Source: Proteles cristata cristata (lineage: Eukaryota; Chordata; Mammalia; Carnivora; Hyaenidae). Taken from it: a DNA stretch of 64,000 nt. The notes under the pieces are model-generated. The model was given only the letters and a program-made list of their open reading frames with translations. It had not been told where the DNA came from and ran no database searches. Position numbers and translations under genes: made by a program. Location of the stretch: the NCBI GenBank assembly GCA_017311185.1, contig JAESUZ010003396.1:1-64000 (forward strand), in the 5' to 3' direction. Of this stretch, positions 22,610 to 33,955 are shown piece by piece. Position 1 is the first letter of the stretch. Each line of letters opens with the position of its first letter.

Positions 22610-25600
22610 ATGAACCCTACAAAAGATACAAAGACTCTAAACCCACATATTTCAATAATAACACTGAATGCAAATGGGCTGAATGCTCCAATCAAAAGAC
22701 ATAGGGTAGCAGAATGGATTAAAAAACAAAATCCATCTATATACTGTCTACAAGAAACTCATTTTAGACTGGAAGATACCTTCAGATTAAAAGTAAGGGG
22801 ATGGAGAAATATATATCGTGCTACAGGAAATCAAAAGAAAGCTGGAGTAGCTATACTTATATCAGACAAACTGGACTTTAAATTAAAGACAATCACAAGA
22901 GATGAAGAAGGGCACTACTTAATAATTACAGGGTCCATCCATCAGGAAGAACTATCATAAATGCCTATGCACCGAATATGGGAGCACCTAAATATCTAAA
23001 ACAATTAATCACAAACAGAAACAAGCTTATAGATAAGAATGTGCTAATAGCAGGGGACTTTAATACTCTGCTTACAGCAATGGATAGGTCAACCAGACAG
23101 AAAATCACTAAAGAAATAATGGATTTGAAAGACACATTGGACCAGATGGATCTGACGGTTATATTTAGAACTTTACATCCTGAGGCCAGGGAATTTACTT
23201 TCTTAGGTGCGCATGGCACATTCTCCAGGATAGATCACATGCTGGGACATAAAGCAGCCCTCAATAAATATAAAGAATTGAGATCATACCATGCACACTG
23301 TCAGATCATAATGCTTTGAAACTTGAATTCAATTACAGGAAGAAGTCTGGAAAACCTCCAAAAACATGGAAGTTAAAGACCACCCTACTAAAGAATGAAT
23401 GGGCCAATCAGGCAATTAGAGATGAAATTAAAATATATATGGAAACAAATGAAATAAAAACACAACAATCCAAAATCTATAGGATGTGGCAAAGGCAGTC
23501 CTAAGAGGAAAGTACATTGCTCTCCAGTCCTATTTCAAGAGATTTGAAAAAGCGCAAGTCCAAAATCTAACAGTTCACCTAAAGGAACTAGAGGCAGAGC
23601 AACAAGAACGCCCTAAACCCAGTAGAAGAAGAGAAATAGTAAAAATTAGAGCAGAAATAAACAACATAGAGACCAAAGAAACAATTGAACAGATCAATGA
23701 AACCAAGAGTTGGTTTTTTGAAAAAGTAAACAAAATTGACAAACCTCTAGCCAGACTTCTCAAAAAGAAAAGAGAGAGCACCCAAATAGACAAAATTATG
23801 AATGAAAATGGACTTATTACAACCAACCCCTCAGAAATACAATCAATTATCAGGGAATACTATGGAAAGTTATAGCCAACAAATTGGACAACTTAGAAGA
23901 AATGGACAAATTCCTAAACACACACTCGCTACCAAAATTCACATGGGAAGAAATAGAAAATCTGAACAGACCCATAACGAGTGAAGAAATCAAATCAGTG
24001 ATCAAAAATCTCCCAACAAATAAAAGCCCTGGACCTGATGGCTTCCCTGGGGAATTCTACCAGACATTTAAAACAGAATTAATCTCAATTCTTCTCAAGC
24101 TATTCCAAAAAATAGAAATCGAAGGAAAACTCCCGGACTCGTTTTATGAAGCCAGCATCACTCTGAGTCCCAAGCCAGACAGAGATCCAGTCAAAAAACA
24201 GAACTACAGGCCAATATCCTTGATGAATACGGATGCAAAAATCCTCAACAAGATCCTTGCAAATCGAATCCAGCAGCACATAAAAAGAATCATCCACCAA
24301 GATCAAGTGGGATTCATTCCTGGGTTACAGGGCTGGTTCAACATTCGCAAATCAATCAATGTGATACATCACATCAATAAAAGAAAAGATAAAAACCATA
24401 TGATCCTGTCAATAGATTGCAGGAAAAGCATTTGACAAAATACAGCATCCCTTCTTAATTAAGACTCTAGAGAAAGTCGGGATAGAAGGAACCTACTTAA
24501 ACATCATAAAAGCCATCTATGAGAAGCCTTCAGCTAACATCATCCTCAACAGGGAAAAACTGAGAGCTTTCCCCCTGAGATCAGGAACACGACAGGGATG
24601 TCCACTCTCACCACTGTTGTCTAACATAGTGCTGGAGGGGTGCCTGGGTGGCTTAGTTGGTTAAGTGTCCGACTTTCGCTTAGGTCATGATCTCGCGGTT
24701 CGTGGGTTCGAGCCCCACGTCGGGCTCAGTGCTGACTGCCAGCTCAGAGCCTGGAGCCTGCTTCAGATTCTGTGTGTCCCTCTCTCTCTGACCCTTCCCT
24801 GCTCACGCTCTCTTTCTCCTAGAAATCAATAAAACATTAAAAAAATATATATATAGTGCTGGAAGTCCTAGCATATGCCATCAGACAACAAAAGGAAATC
24901 AAAGGCATCAGAATTGGCAAAGAGGAAGTCAAACTTTCCCTCTTCGCAGATGACATGATACTCTACATAGAAAACCTGACAGACTCCACCAGAAGCCTAC
25001 TAGAACTGATCCATGAATTCAGCAAAGTTGCAGGGTACAAAATCAACGTACAGAAATCAGTTGCATTCTTATACACCAACAATGAAGCAACACACAGAGA
25101 AATCAAGAAACTGATCCCATTCACAATTGCAGAAAAAACCATAAAACACCTCAAAATAAACCTAACCAAGGATACAAGAGATCTGTATGATGAAAACTAT
25201 AGAAAATTTATGAAGGAAATTGAAGAAGACACAAAGAAATGGAAAAACATTCCATGCTCATGGATAGGAAGAATAAATATAGTTAAGATGTCATTACTAC
25301 CCAAAGCACTCTACACATTCAATGCAATTCCAATCAAAATTGCACCAGCATACTTCTCAAAACTAGAACAAACTATCCTAAAATTTGTATGGAACCACAA
25401 AAGACTCCGAATAGCCAAAGTAATACTGAAAAATAAAACCAAAACGGAAGGTACCACCATCCCAGACTTTAGCCTCTACTACAAAGCTGTCACCATCAAG
25501 ACAGTATGGTATTGGCACAAAAACAGACACATAGACCAATGGAACAGAATTGAGAACTCAGAAGTGGACCCAAAAGTATACAGCCAACTAATCTTTGACA

Positions 25601-26681
25601 AAGTAGGAAAGAATAGCCAATGGAAAAAAGACAGCCTTTTTAACAGATGATGTTGGGAGAACTGAAAAACAACATGCAGAAGAACTGAAACTAGATCATT
25701 TTCTCACACCATCCACAAAAATAAATTCAAAATGGATAAAGGACCTGAACCTGAGACAGAAAACTATCAACACCCTAGAGGAGAAAGCAGGAAACAACCT
25801 CCTTGACCTCCACTGCAGCAACTTCTTACTTGACACATCCCCAGAAGCAAGGGAATCAGGAGCAAAAATAAACAATTGGGACCTCATCAAGTTTAAAGCT
25901 TCTGCATGGCAAATGAAACAACCCACAAACCAAATAGGCAACCAATGGAATGGGAAAAGATAGTTGCAAATGACATATCAGATAAAGGGTTAATATCCAA
26001 AATCTATAAGGAACTCACCAAACTCCACACCCGAAAAACAAACAACCCAGTGAAGAAATGGGCAGAAGATATGAACAGACACTTCTCCAAAGAGGACATC
26101 CAGATGGCCCACACACACATGAAACGATGCTCAGCATCACTCCTCATCAGGGAAATACAAATCAAAACCACACTGAGATACCACCTCACGCCAGTCAGAG
26201 GGGCTAAAATAAGCAAATCAGAGAACTCTAGATGCTGGTGAGGATGTGGAGAAACGGGCACCCTCCTACACTGTTGGTGGGAATGTAAACTGGTACAGCC
26301 CCTCTGGAAAACAGTGTGGAGGTTCCTCAGGAAACTACAATAGAACTCCCCTATGACCCAACAATAGCACTGCTAGGAATTTACCCAAGGGATACAGAAA
26401 TGCTGATGCATAGGAGCACATGTACCCCAATGTTCATAGCAGCACTCTCCACAATAGCTAAAACATGGAAAGAGCCTAAGTGTCCATCAACAGATGAATG
26501 GATCAAGAAGATGTGGTTTATCTATACCATGGAATACTACATGGCAATGAGAAACAATGAAATCTGGCCATGTGTAGCAACATGGATGGACCCTGAGGGT
26601 GTTATGCTGAGCGAAATAAGTCAGGCAGAGAAGGACAAATGTCATATGTTTGCACGTATAGGAGGATTAGGAGGAACTTAA
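22610..26681 (+). pseudogene. L1 ORF2 (endonuclease-reverse transcriptase), broken
   Basis: Pieces of ORF2p follow in several frames. The endonuclease start is recognisable (NANGLN, QETHF, then AGDFNT in a later piece), with frame breaks near 22955 and 23300. The linker spans about 23320-23875, with breaks near 23500 and 23880. The reverse transcriptase part begins around 23884 ('[13 protein letters not shown]'), breaks near 24420, is split by a SINE at 24637-24852, and still carries the catalytic FADD motif at about 24943-24960. The C-terminal region continues past breaks near 25650 and 25900 to a final stop at 26681. No functional protein can be made without many repairs. Confidence 0.9.
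24637..24852 (+). mobile_element. Young CAN SINE nested in L1 ORF2, 11-bp TSD
   Basis: The head 'GGGTGCCTGGGTGGCTTAG' and a CpG-containing body are followed by a TC tract and an A/TA tail. ATAGTGCTGGA flanks it at 24626-24636 and 24853-24863, so it inserted after the L1. It shares the 'TTTCGCTTAGGTCATG' and 'GACTGCCAGCTCAGAGCC' variants with the copy at 45015. Confidence 0.95.
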
Positions 26682-26883
26682 CTGAGGAATAAGGGGGAGA
26701 AGTGGGAAAATGGTGGGGAAAAGGAGGGAGGCAAACCATGAGAGACTCTTGAATGCTGACAAAAACTGAGGACTGATGGATGTGGGGGGGTAGGGGGGAT
26801 GTCATGGAGGAGGGCACTTGTGGGGATGAGTACTGGGTGTTATGTGGAAACCAATTTGACAATAAACTATGTGTAAAAAAAAA
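26682..26883 (+). other. L1 3' UTR with G-rich purine tract
   Basis: A purine-rich stretch (about 26690-26825) includes several runs of five or more Gs near 26783-26800, typical of L1 3' UTRs and able in principle to form a G-quadruplex. It ends in AATAAA and an A-run. Confidence 0.75.
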
Positions 26884-27029
26884 AAGAACGATAATGGATC
26901 AAATAGTCTTGTATAATCCTAGTGTACAAGTCTGGAGGGGGCATATTCTGCACTGGAGGGACGGAGTCTCTTCAAGTTCACCAGGAAACTGATAAATTTC
27001 TCTCCAGGACAGGTGACCCAGCCCTCATC

Positions 27030-27760
27030 TGTAAAAGACAAAAATGCCGGTGTTCCACACCCTCACCAACTGTTTGTCAGGCCTCTTAGATTCCGCCAAT
27101 CTGGTGGGTGTACAATGACGTCTCATTGTGACTCTGCTTCTGAGATATTAGAAGACTTGAGGTTCTTCTCATGAGTTAATTGGCAATACAGATTTCCTCG
27201 TCATGGATGCTTTGCCTGTTTTCTGTTTTGTTGTTTGCCTTCCACTAATTGGTAGGCATTCTTTATGAATTTCGGATACTAAGGCTTTGTTGGGTACATG
27301 TGTTGCAAATTCTTCTCTCAGACTATTTGTTTTTTATTTTTTTATTTATTTAATTTTATTTTTTAATTACAAAAATTTTTGTAATTATTTAAAAATTTAT
27401 TTCTGAGAGAGAGAGATACAGTGTGAGTAGGGGAGGGTCAGAGAGAGAGGGAGACACAGAATCTGAAGCAGGCTCCAGGCTCTGAGCTGGCAGTCAGCAC
27501 AGAGCCCAACATGGGGCTCGAACCCACAAACCATGACATCATGACCTGAGCAGAAGTCAGCCTCTTAACCGACTGAGCCACCCAGGAGCCCCAGTCTATT
27601 TGTTTTTAAAATCTGTTTACATTTTTCTCATTCATTTAACATCCATTTTAAATTTAATCAAATACATCAACCCTTTCTTGTATGTTTATACTCATGTCAT
27701 GTTTATGAAATCTCTCTTACCCTGAGGTCATCATTCTGTCTTCCTTGGGGCACAAAGTAA
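27030..27760 (-). mobile_element. Old L1 fragment, minus, split by a SINE
   Basis: 'GATTCCGCCAATCTGGTGGG' and 'TGACGTCTCATTGTGACTCT' are the reverse complement of the late ORF2 region of old L1s. A SINE at 27336-27592 interrupts it. Confidence 0.65.
27336..27592 (-). mobile_element. CAN SINE, minus, with long AT-rich tail
   Basis: The reversed head 'GCCACCCAGGAGCCCC' lies at the right. GACTATTTGTTTTT (from 27321) and GTCTATTTGTTTTT (from 27594) are the target-site duplications. The tail holds an AT palindrome around 27362-27392 (ATTACAAAAATTTTTGTAAT). Confidence 0.9.
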
Positions 27761-28170
27761 TGCTTCAGTTTATTTATAAATAAATATACAAATAAATAAA
27801 TCATTTCCAGGTTGTTGGTCTCCAGGACATTACAAATCCAATTTTTATTTTGTACAAGCACCTTGTTCATACAAGCAAATCTGTATTGCAAAATCAGACT
27901 TATAGACAAATGTTAAAGGGGTTGCTACCATTGATCATAATGAAACCAAACTGAAGCATGCCTTACTAAACACATACAAAAGTGTACAACCAGTGGGAAT
28001 AACTAATTCTTCTTCTTCAGAAAAGATGCACTTTATCTTGTTAGTAAGGGCTACAGCGATAGAACAGGACACCTGGAACAGCCCAAGTTTCAAAAATTAT
28101 ATTGAGCCTGTATTGTATGGCAGACCTGTAAGCAAAGTTGTGGAACTTCCTTTAAAAAAAGGGACAGGGA

Positions 28171-28380
28171 GGGCGCCTGGGTGGCTCAGTTGATTAAGTG
28201 TTGGACTTTAGCTCAGGTCATGATCTCAGGTCATGAGAGTCCCATGTCGGGCCCTGTGCTGACAGCTCGGAGCCTGGAGCCTGCTTTGGATTCTATCTCC
28301 CTCTCTCTCTGCCTCTCCCCGACTTGTGCACTCACTCTCTCTCTCTCTCTCTCTCAAAAATAAACAGTAAAAACAAACAA
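28171..28380 (+). mobile_element. CAN SINE, plus
   Basis: Head 'GGGCGCCTGGGTGGCTCAG', body, CT microsatellite near 28334-28354 and an A-rich tail. A small internal deletion follows the first 'CAGGTCATGATCTC'. Confidence 0.9.
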
Positions 28381-28479
28381 ACCTATGCAATCATTAAATG
28401 TCGTGGCACAATAAAATTCTCAAAGCCAGAGTTACTGCCATCAGTAGCACTAAGTCAATAGCTCTAACTCGTGTGTTTG

Positions 28480-29215
28480 TCAACCCCATCCCATTGCTTT
28501 TCTCCTTAAGCCTTTGTCTTTCATGTCCTTTCCATTCTCCACGGCCCCATACCAATAAGGTCTCCTCCTTCCATATCGAGTTTATAGAAACAGTCACCTA
28601 TCATCCTACTTCCAGCTTGCTCTCACATCCTCCCGCGATCGACGAAACTTCCCTGAAACCTGGCTGTTAATCAGGTCTTCTGCTCAAAGTTTTCACTGCA
28701 TCCTCGCCACACATTGGATAAATATGCCATGGAAATTTGTACATTGTACCTTTGATGAGTAAGTCATTAAAATTTTCCACTCTTATGAACAATGCCATTT
28801 GTAATGCGTATTTTCTAGCTCCATACTCTGTCACCAATTAGCCTTCCTTATGTCCCATCACACCCTGTGTAAATCCTCTGTTTCTTCCGGGCTGATCTTC
28901 TGTTCTCCACCTCTGTACCTTCTCCCCAACTAAAGGATCATGCCAAGGACAGCCCAAGACCCACTTCTTCAGCTGATTCTTTACTGACTGTTCAGTGATT
29001 ATTCCCACCTCACATTCCTAAAACACTCACCATCTGTGCCATGCAGTTAGCCCTTGCTGCCTTGAAACGTTTTTATATATCTCCTAGATCCCAAAGTAGA
29101 TTAAAGTGAACTGTGGGCAGGAATGATGTGTCAGAGAGTCTTGGGCAGAAGGGAGGTCCCTGAAGCATCCAGCCCAGTTCCTTACAAGATTCAATAAATA
29201 TCTGCTGACTGTCAT
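28480..29215 (+). mobile_element. L2 3' end (probable)
   Basis: C/T-rich sequence ending near 'GATTCAATAAATATCTGCTG' has the texture and terminal signature of an L2 3' end. It is heavily diverged, and the left boundary is a guess. Confidence 0.45.
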
Positions 29216-29440
29216 TTAGCCCCAAATATATTAAATTTTTCCTAGCGTATTCATCAGTGTTAAAAAAAAAAAAGTCTTAATATTCTCCTGTAGGTTGGGT
29301 TATGCTTCCCAAATGAAAACAACTCATTGTAAAAAAAGAAAAATAATTAATGCAAATAAGTGTTTTTAAACATTAAGAAGAAATAAAAAAGTGACCTAAA
29401 ATCTCAGGCACTCCATCTCTTTTTAAATAAAAGCATATTC

Positions 29441-29660
29441 TGGGCACCTGGGTGGCACAGTCAGTTGAGTGTCCGACTTCAGCTCAGGTCATGATCTTGT
29501 GGCTTGTGGGTTCAAGCCCTGGGTTGAACTCTGTGCTGACAGCTTAGAGCCTGGAGCCCGTTTCAGATTCTGTGCCTCCCTCTCTCTCTGCCCCTCCCCT
29601 GCTCATTCTCTCTCTCTCTAAAAAATAAATGTTAAAAGCATTTTTTAAATAAATAAATGA
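29441..29660 (+). mobile_element. CAN SINE, plus
   Basis: Head 'GGGCACCTGGGTGGCACAG', full body, TC tract and an A-rich tail with AAATAAATAAATG repeats. Confidence 0.9.
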
Positions 29661-30125
29661 AAGTATATTCATTAGTGAAGAGTCACACATTGTAAAACTC
29701 CACAGAAGTCTGCATGTTCCTCAGACACCCTTGTCTCAGGGGGTTGAAGACTTGGAGAAGAGAGACCAGTGTTGACGGTTACACTGTGCTTGGCAGAAAC
29801 CCACAGCTACGCACTGGACCATCCAGGCTGCCACCTCACGCTGGCATTCTCCTGGTCCCAGGCAGAGATCTTGTGAAGAACAACCACCTACCACCCTCTA
29901 TCTGTAATTTAGGGAAACTGCTGCTGCCTTTCATCGCTGGCTCCTTACAAGTACAGCTTACTGCATATGCTTGAGGAAATAGTGAAAAGGGGTAAAGAAG
30001 AAAATACAAATCAGCACCCAGGCGTAACCACTGAAACTCTTTTGGAGATTTTGCCAAATACTACACACACATGCACACCTGCACCCCACACCGTGGGCTC
30101 CTGGCCCATATGCAGTAAGAGGGAG
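29661..30125. other. No gene seen
   Basis: Ordinary sequence with short open frames and no recognised domain. Confidence 0.4.
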
Positions 30126-30129
30126 GCCG

Positions 30130-30312
30130 TATGGGTCAAGATTAAAAGCATGGCCGCTGGAGCCTGACCCTAGGTCTGGAACCTGGTCCTACCACTCACT
30201 GGCTCTGTAACCTGAACAAATTGCTTCCTGCACACATTCTTTCACCTGTAAAATTAGAATCAGAATGAGGGTGTCTGCCTCATAAGGTGCTATGGGTTTA
30301 AGTGAGGGGATA
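30130..30312 (+). mobile_element. MIR, plus
   Basis: 'ACTCACTGGCTCTGTAACCT' followed by 'TTTCACCTGTAAAATTAGAA' and 'CTCATAAGGTGCTATGGG' follow the MIR consensus order closely. Confidence 0.65.
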
Positions 30313-30459
30313 TATACTTATTGTTTCTGCCAGTGAGATGTGTAGAAAAAACTAGGCAGCTCTCAGTTATTGTGATTATACAATTCCCCATCTTACCTTT
30401 GTACTTAACATTTTGTCAGGACTCTGTTGTCAAATCTTCTTTGAAAATATTGTCTTTAT

Positions 30460-30657
30460 GGGAGCCTCTGGGTGCCTTAGTCGGTCAGGCATCTGACTTT
30501 GGTTCAGGTCATGATCCTGGGGTTCATGAGTTTGAGCCCCATAACAGACTCTCTGTTGTCAGCATGGAGCCCACTTCAGATCCTTTGTCTCCCTCTTTCT
30601 CTGCACCTTCTACTTGCTTGGTCTCTCTCTCAAAAATAAATAAAAAACAAAAAAAGG
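30460..30657 (+). mobile_element. CAN SINE, plus, diverged
   Basis: 'GGGAGCCTCTGGGTGCCTTAG' head, body with 'GGTCATGATCCTGGGGTTCA', TC tract and A-rich tail. Confidence 0.85.
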
Positions 30658-30862
30658 TTTTTATTTTTTAAAAAAGAAAACATTGTTATCTGTTTACCTT
30701 AGTTGGTTTTTAATTTGTTTTGCTCTTCACTGAATAATTTGTTTCTTAAAATCAGGACCTACCTTCAACTGATCTATGAATTCTCAGAATTCCTAATAAA
30801 ATTGTGTTCAATGAAAAAAAAGAAAATATTGTTTTTATGATTATGTTCTCTACCCTACTTTT

Positions 30863-31128
30863 TAAAAAAAAATTTTTTTTTTAAATTATTTATTTCTAGG
30901 AGAGAGAGAGAGACAGCGTGAGCAGGGGAGGGTCAGAGAGAGAGGGAGTCACAGACTGAAACAGGCTCCAGGCTCTGAGCTGGCAGTCAGCACAGAGCCC
31001 GACGCGGGGCTCGAACCCACGAACCGCGAGATCATGACCTAAACGAAAGTCGGAAGCTTGACCGACTAAGCCACCCAGGCGCCCCTTTTTAAAAATTTTT
31101 TTTTTAAATTATTTATTTCTAGGAGAGA
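30863..31128 (-). mobile_element. Young CAN SINE, minus, with repeated tail piece
   Basis: GTTCTCTACCCTACTTTT at 30845-30862 and 31129-31146 are perfect 18-bp target-site duplications. Inside them lies a complete SINE (to about 31085) and then a ~42-bp second copy of the tail ('TTTATTTCTAGGAGAGAG') at 31086-31128. The inserted unit is therefore 1.2 SINEs long. Confidence 0.95.
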
Positions 31129-31146
31129 GTTCTCTACCCTACTTTT

Positions 31147-31568
31147 AACTTACCACTTTATCATGCCTATATGTTTTTAATATTCTTTTAAAAAATTATT
31201 TCCAATGTCTGTATGACTAATACTCTATTTTCTAAATATGCCACATTTATCATTTTCTCCTATTGTGGGATGTTCAGGTTGTTTCCTATTTATCACTATG
31301 AATTATAATACTGTGATAATAAAAACTTTAGTCACATCTGTTTGCTTTCCTAGGACTTCTAACATAGAATTTCTAGAATGATAGGAGATAAGCATTGTTT
31401 AATGTTTATGTTACCAAACCGCCATCCAGAAAAAATATTCCAAGTTTACACCCATCAGTCCTGTGTCAGAGTGGCCTCGATGCCCATGATGGTGTTTTAG
31501 TGTTATCTCTTGTTCTGCTCTTTGGGAATAAGAAAAATTTTATGTCATTTAATTTTGATTTTGACAGC
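31147..31568. other. Old AT-rich repeat-like DNA
   Basis: 'GATGTTCAGGTTGTTTCCTA' and neighbouring AT-rich sequence look like an eroded interspersed element, but I cannot name the family. Confidence 0.4.
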
Positions 31569-31574
31569 CAAACT

Positions 31575-32493
31575 TGTCGGAGGCCGGTTCCGACAGGTCC
31601 AGGGGTCCCTGAAGGATGGATGGTGTCGGCGAGGGAGAGAGTGAGAGAGCCCCGAGATTCTTTCTGATCACCAGGCAGGCATCTCTGACCTGTCGGTTTT
31701 GGTGTCTTTATTTAAAGGTTCAAGAACAACATGAGATCAGAAAAAGGAATTTTTACAATGGGAAGCCTTTTGTGAATTACCTCAATCATAGTGAAGTTGA
31801 ATTGTACAACTAAGGAAATAACAGGATGTTCTTAATGAAAAAATAGGATGACATATATATGTTAAGTCGTAAATAGTTAGGCTAGGAATTATTCTGTTTG
31901 GCTCTCAAGAGGATGAATGTTTTTGAACTGGTTAGTTTGTGGAAACCTATTTGATGCTAAATGTGTGAACACCATGGGGGCCCTAAATGTGTTAGCCTTT
32001 TGCTTTTGGGTTATGTGTTAGCTACTCTTTTCTATCCTCATCCCAGCCACCTGTAAGGGAGGATGTTTGCAGATGGTATGCCTTTGGGAAGGGACTGCCA
32101 TACATCATCAGTTAGAAGAGGCTGTACGTGTTAAGTTCTACCCCTGTTTGTTCCTAAACTCTAAATTAGGCTCTTTGTCTTGGGGCCAGGCTCAATTGTC
32201 TTTGATATGCAAGGCCCATAGGAAGAGGCTTTTGACAATCACCCACAGAGCTCTCATCTAAAATCTCTTTTGTAAAGGCAGGAATATGGTTTTCCTTATG
32301 TGGTATCTGTGTTTGGAATATGGGTCTGATATGGAATATTGTGAGGCCTGGTCAATACCAGCAGGCTAATTTCTAATATGAGCCAGTAGTAGCAGAAGGA
32401 GTACCAGTTTTTGTTTCTCACAGCAGAAGCTGTGCAAACACTGCCATTTCCTTGCTGTGACTGCCATCAGAGAGGCCAGTGCGGCTCCCAGCA
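31575..32493 (-). mobile_element. Solo LTR (endogenous retrovirus), 6-bp TSD
   Basis: The block begins TG, ends CA and is flanked by CAAACT at 31569-31574 and 32494-32499. Flanking text reads across it once it is removed. The only AATAAA is on the minus strand (31707-31712), about 137 bp from the left end, so the LTR lies on the minus strand with the left end as its 3' end. A perfect 10-bp inverted repeat (31590-31599 with 31687-31696) sits just after the poly(A) signal. No gag, pol or env sequence adjoins it. A 6-bp duplication is usual for class II (ERVK-like) elements; that class assignment is an inference. Confidence 0.75.
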
Positions 32494-32499
32494 CAAACT

Positions 32500-32680
32500 T
32501 CTATGATAATATTGGGTAAATGTATTTCTTCTTTTGGGAATATTCGATTCATGTCCCCATTTTTTTGCGTTTGTTTGATTTCTTCTGGTTGAGTTGCAAA
32601 GAGTTTTTTCATACTAATTGATATGTGCTCCTTATATATTAGCAATTTCATTTTTCTGTCACTTTTTTTTTTCTAGTTTA
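32500..32680 (-). mobile_element. Old L1-like fragment, minus
   Basis: 'GATTTCTTCTGGTTGAGTTG' and 'TGTGCTCCTTATATATTAGC' resemble reversed L1 ORF2 sequence. Too diverged for a firm call. Confidence 0.4.
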
Positions 32681-33746
32681 GGGCTTACAGTTTTCATTTC
32701 CTCACTGACTCAGCACACAGTTATTGAGTGCCTGCTGTGTGCTGTTGTTGGTGCTGGGGATTCAGCAGGGAGCAGAGTCAACTAAAACCTCTGTCCTTCG
32801 AGAGCTTGCATGTTAGTGGGACAGTGAAATTGTGATGCATAGAACCATCTAGTTCTTGGAATGCCTGCTTTACAGTTTTATAAGCACCTGTAATTTCTTA
32901 GACATAATTGGCCTATTAATGTCATCTTCCTTTCAGAAAACCATTGTACCCACATGAATAAGGAGGAAGAGAGACCCCTTAGTCTAATAGAGAAAATTAG
33001 ATAATATTTTCAAACAAGTATGACTGAAAGGGCACCCACAGACTTTCAGATAGGACTTGGGGCATCAAGAGCACATCTAGTGTTTTGTTTTTGTTTTTTC
33101 CCTTTCACACAGGTACCTCACTCATACATCCCACAGTAGGGTGGGCAGGAGAAACAGAGGGGTGCAGGCAGGCATGATGAGAATAGAAAAGTTGGGATCC
33201 TATCAGAGTTGGCTCGGGCTGTCACAACAAAGAGTGCGTAGCTTATAAACAGCAGCACCCTCTTTCTCACAGTTCCTGAAAGTCTGGACATATCAGATCA
33301 GGATACTAGCATGGTCAGGTTTTGGGGGGAGCCTTCTTCTGGGTTGCAGACAGCTGACCACTTATTGCGTCCTCACATGGTGGGAAAAGACTGAGCTGGC
33401 TCTCTGGCCTCTTCTTAAAAGGGCACTAATCTTATTCACAAGGGCTCACCCAAGTACCTCCCAGAGGTCTCACCTCCGAAACCCATCACACCAGAGATTA
33501 GATCTTAACATGCGAATCTGGGGAGGGCATAAACAGGTTCCATAAGCAGAGGGGATTGTGCCAGGAATGACTTTATGCAATGGCTGATGCACGAGCACCA
33601 GTCTTACAAGAGATTCCCATCCCTCCATGGATGCACAGGAGAGCTACAGGACCAGTGATAGGAGCAAAATTGCCTTCTCACTGATCCGTATGCACATATT
33701 ACTCAAGCACCAGATGAATGACCACCTTCCAAAGGGTCAACCCCTG
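32681..33746. other. No gene seen; unassigned old repeats
   Basis: About 32700-32830 ('TTATTGAGTGCCTGCTGTGT') and 33205-33545 ('GTCCTCACATGGTGGGAAAA') have the look of ancient mammalian interspersed repeats. Families were not assigned with confidence. Confidence 0.4.
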
Positions 33747-33955
33747 GAGGAGTACCTGGGTGGTTCAGTCAGTTGAGCGCCCAACTTTTGATTTTGGCTC
33801 AGGGGTTCATGAGTTCAGGCCCCGCATCAGGCTTGTGATCACAATGAGGAGCCTGCATGGAATTCTCTTTTCTCTCTTTACCCCTCCCCTGCTCTCTCTT
33901 TCTCTCTCCCTGTCTCTCCAAATGAATAAACAAACATTTAAAAAAAAGTTTAAAA
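33747..33955 (+). mobile_element. CAN SINE, plus
   Basis: Head 'GAGTACCTGGGTGGTTCAG', shortened body, TC tract and A-rich tail. Confidence 0.85.

Larger units (their letters stand above)
19974..26883 (+). mobile_element. Full-length L1 retrotransposon with TSDs
   Basis: The element runs from a GC-rich 5' UTR through ORF1 and a broken ORF2 to a G-rich 3' UTR and A-tail. AAGAACAATAGTGGATC (19957-19973) and AAGAACGATAATGGATC (26884-26900) match at 15 of 17 bases and are the target-site duplications, so this is one complete insertion of about 6.7 kb plus a nested SINE. The two TSD differences and several ORF2 frameshifts indicate it is not recent. It is the longest mobile element in the window. 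Confidence 0.9.
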
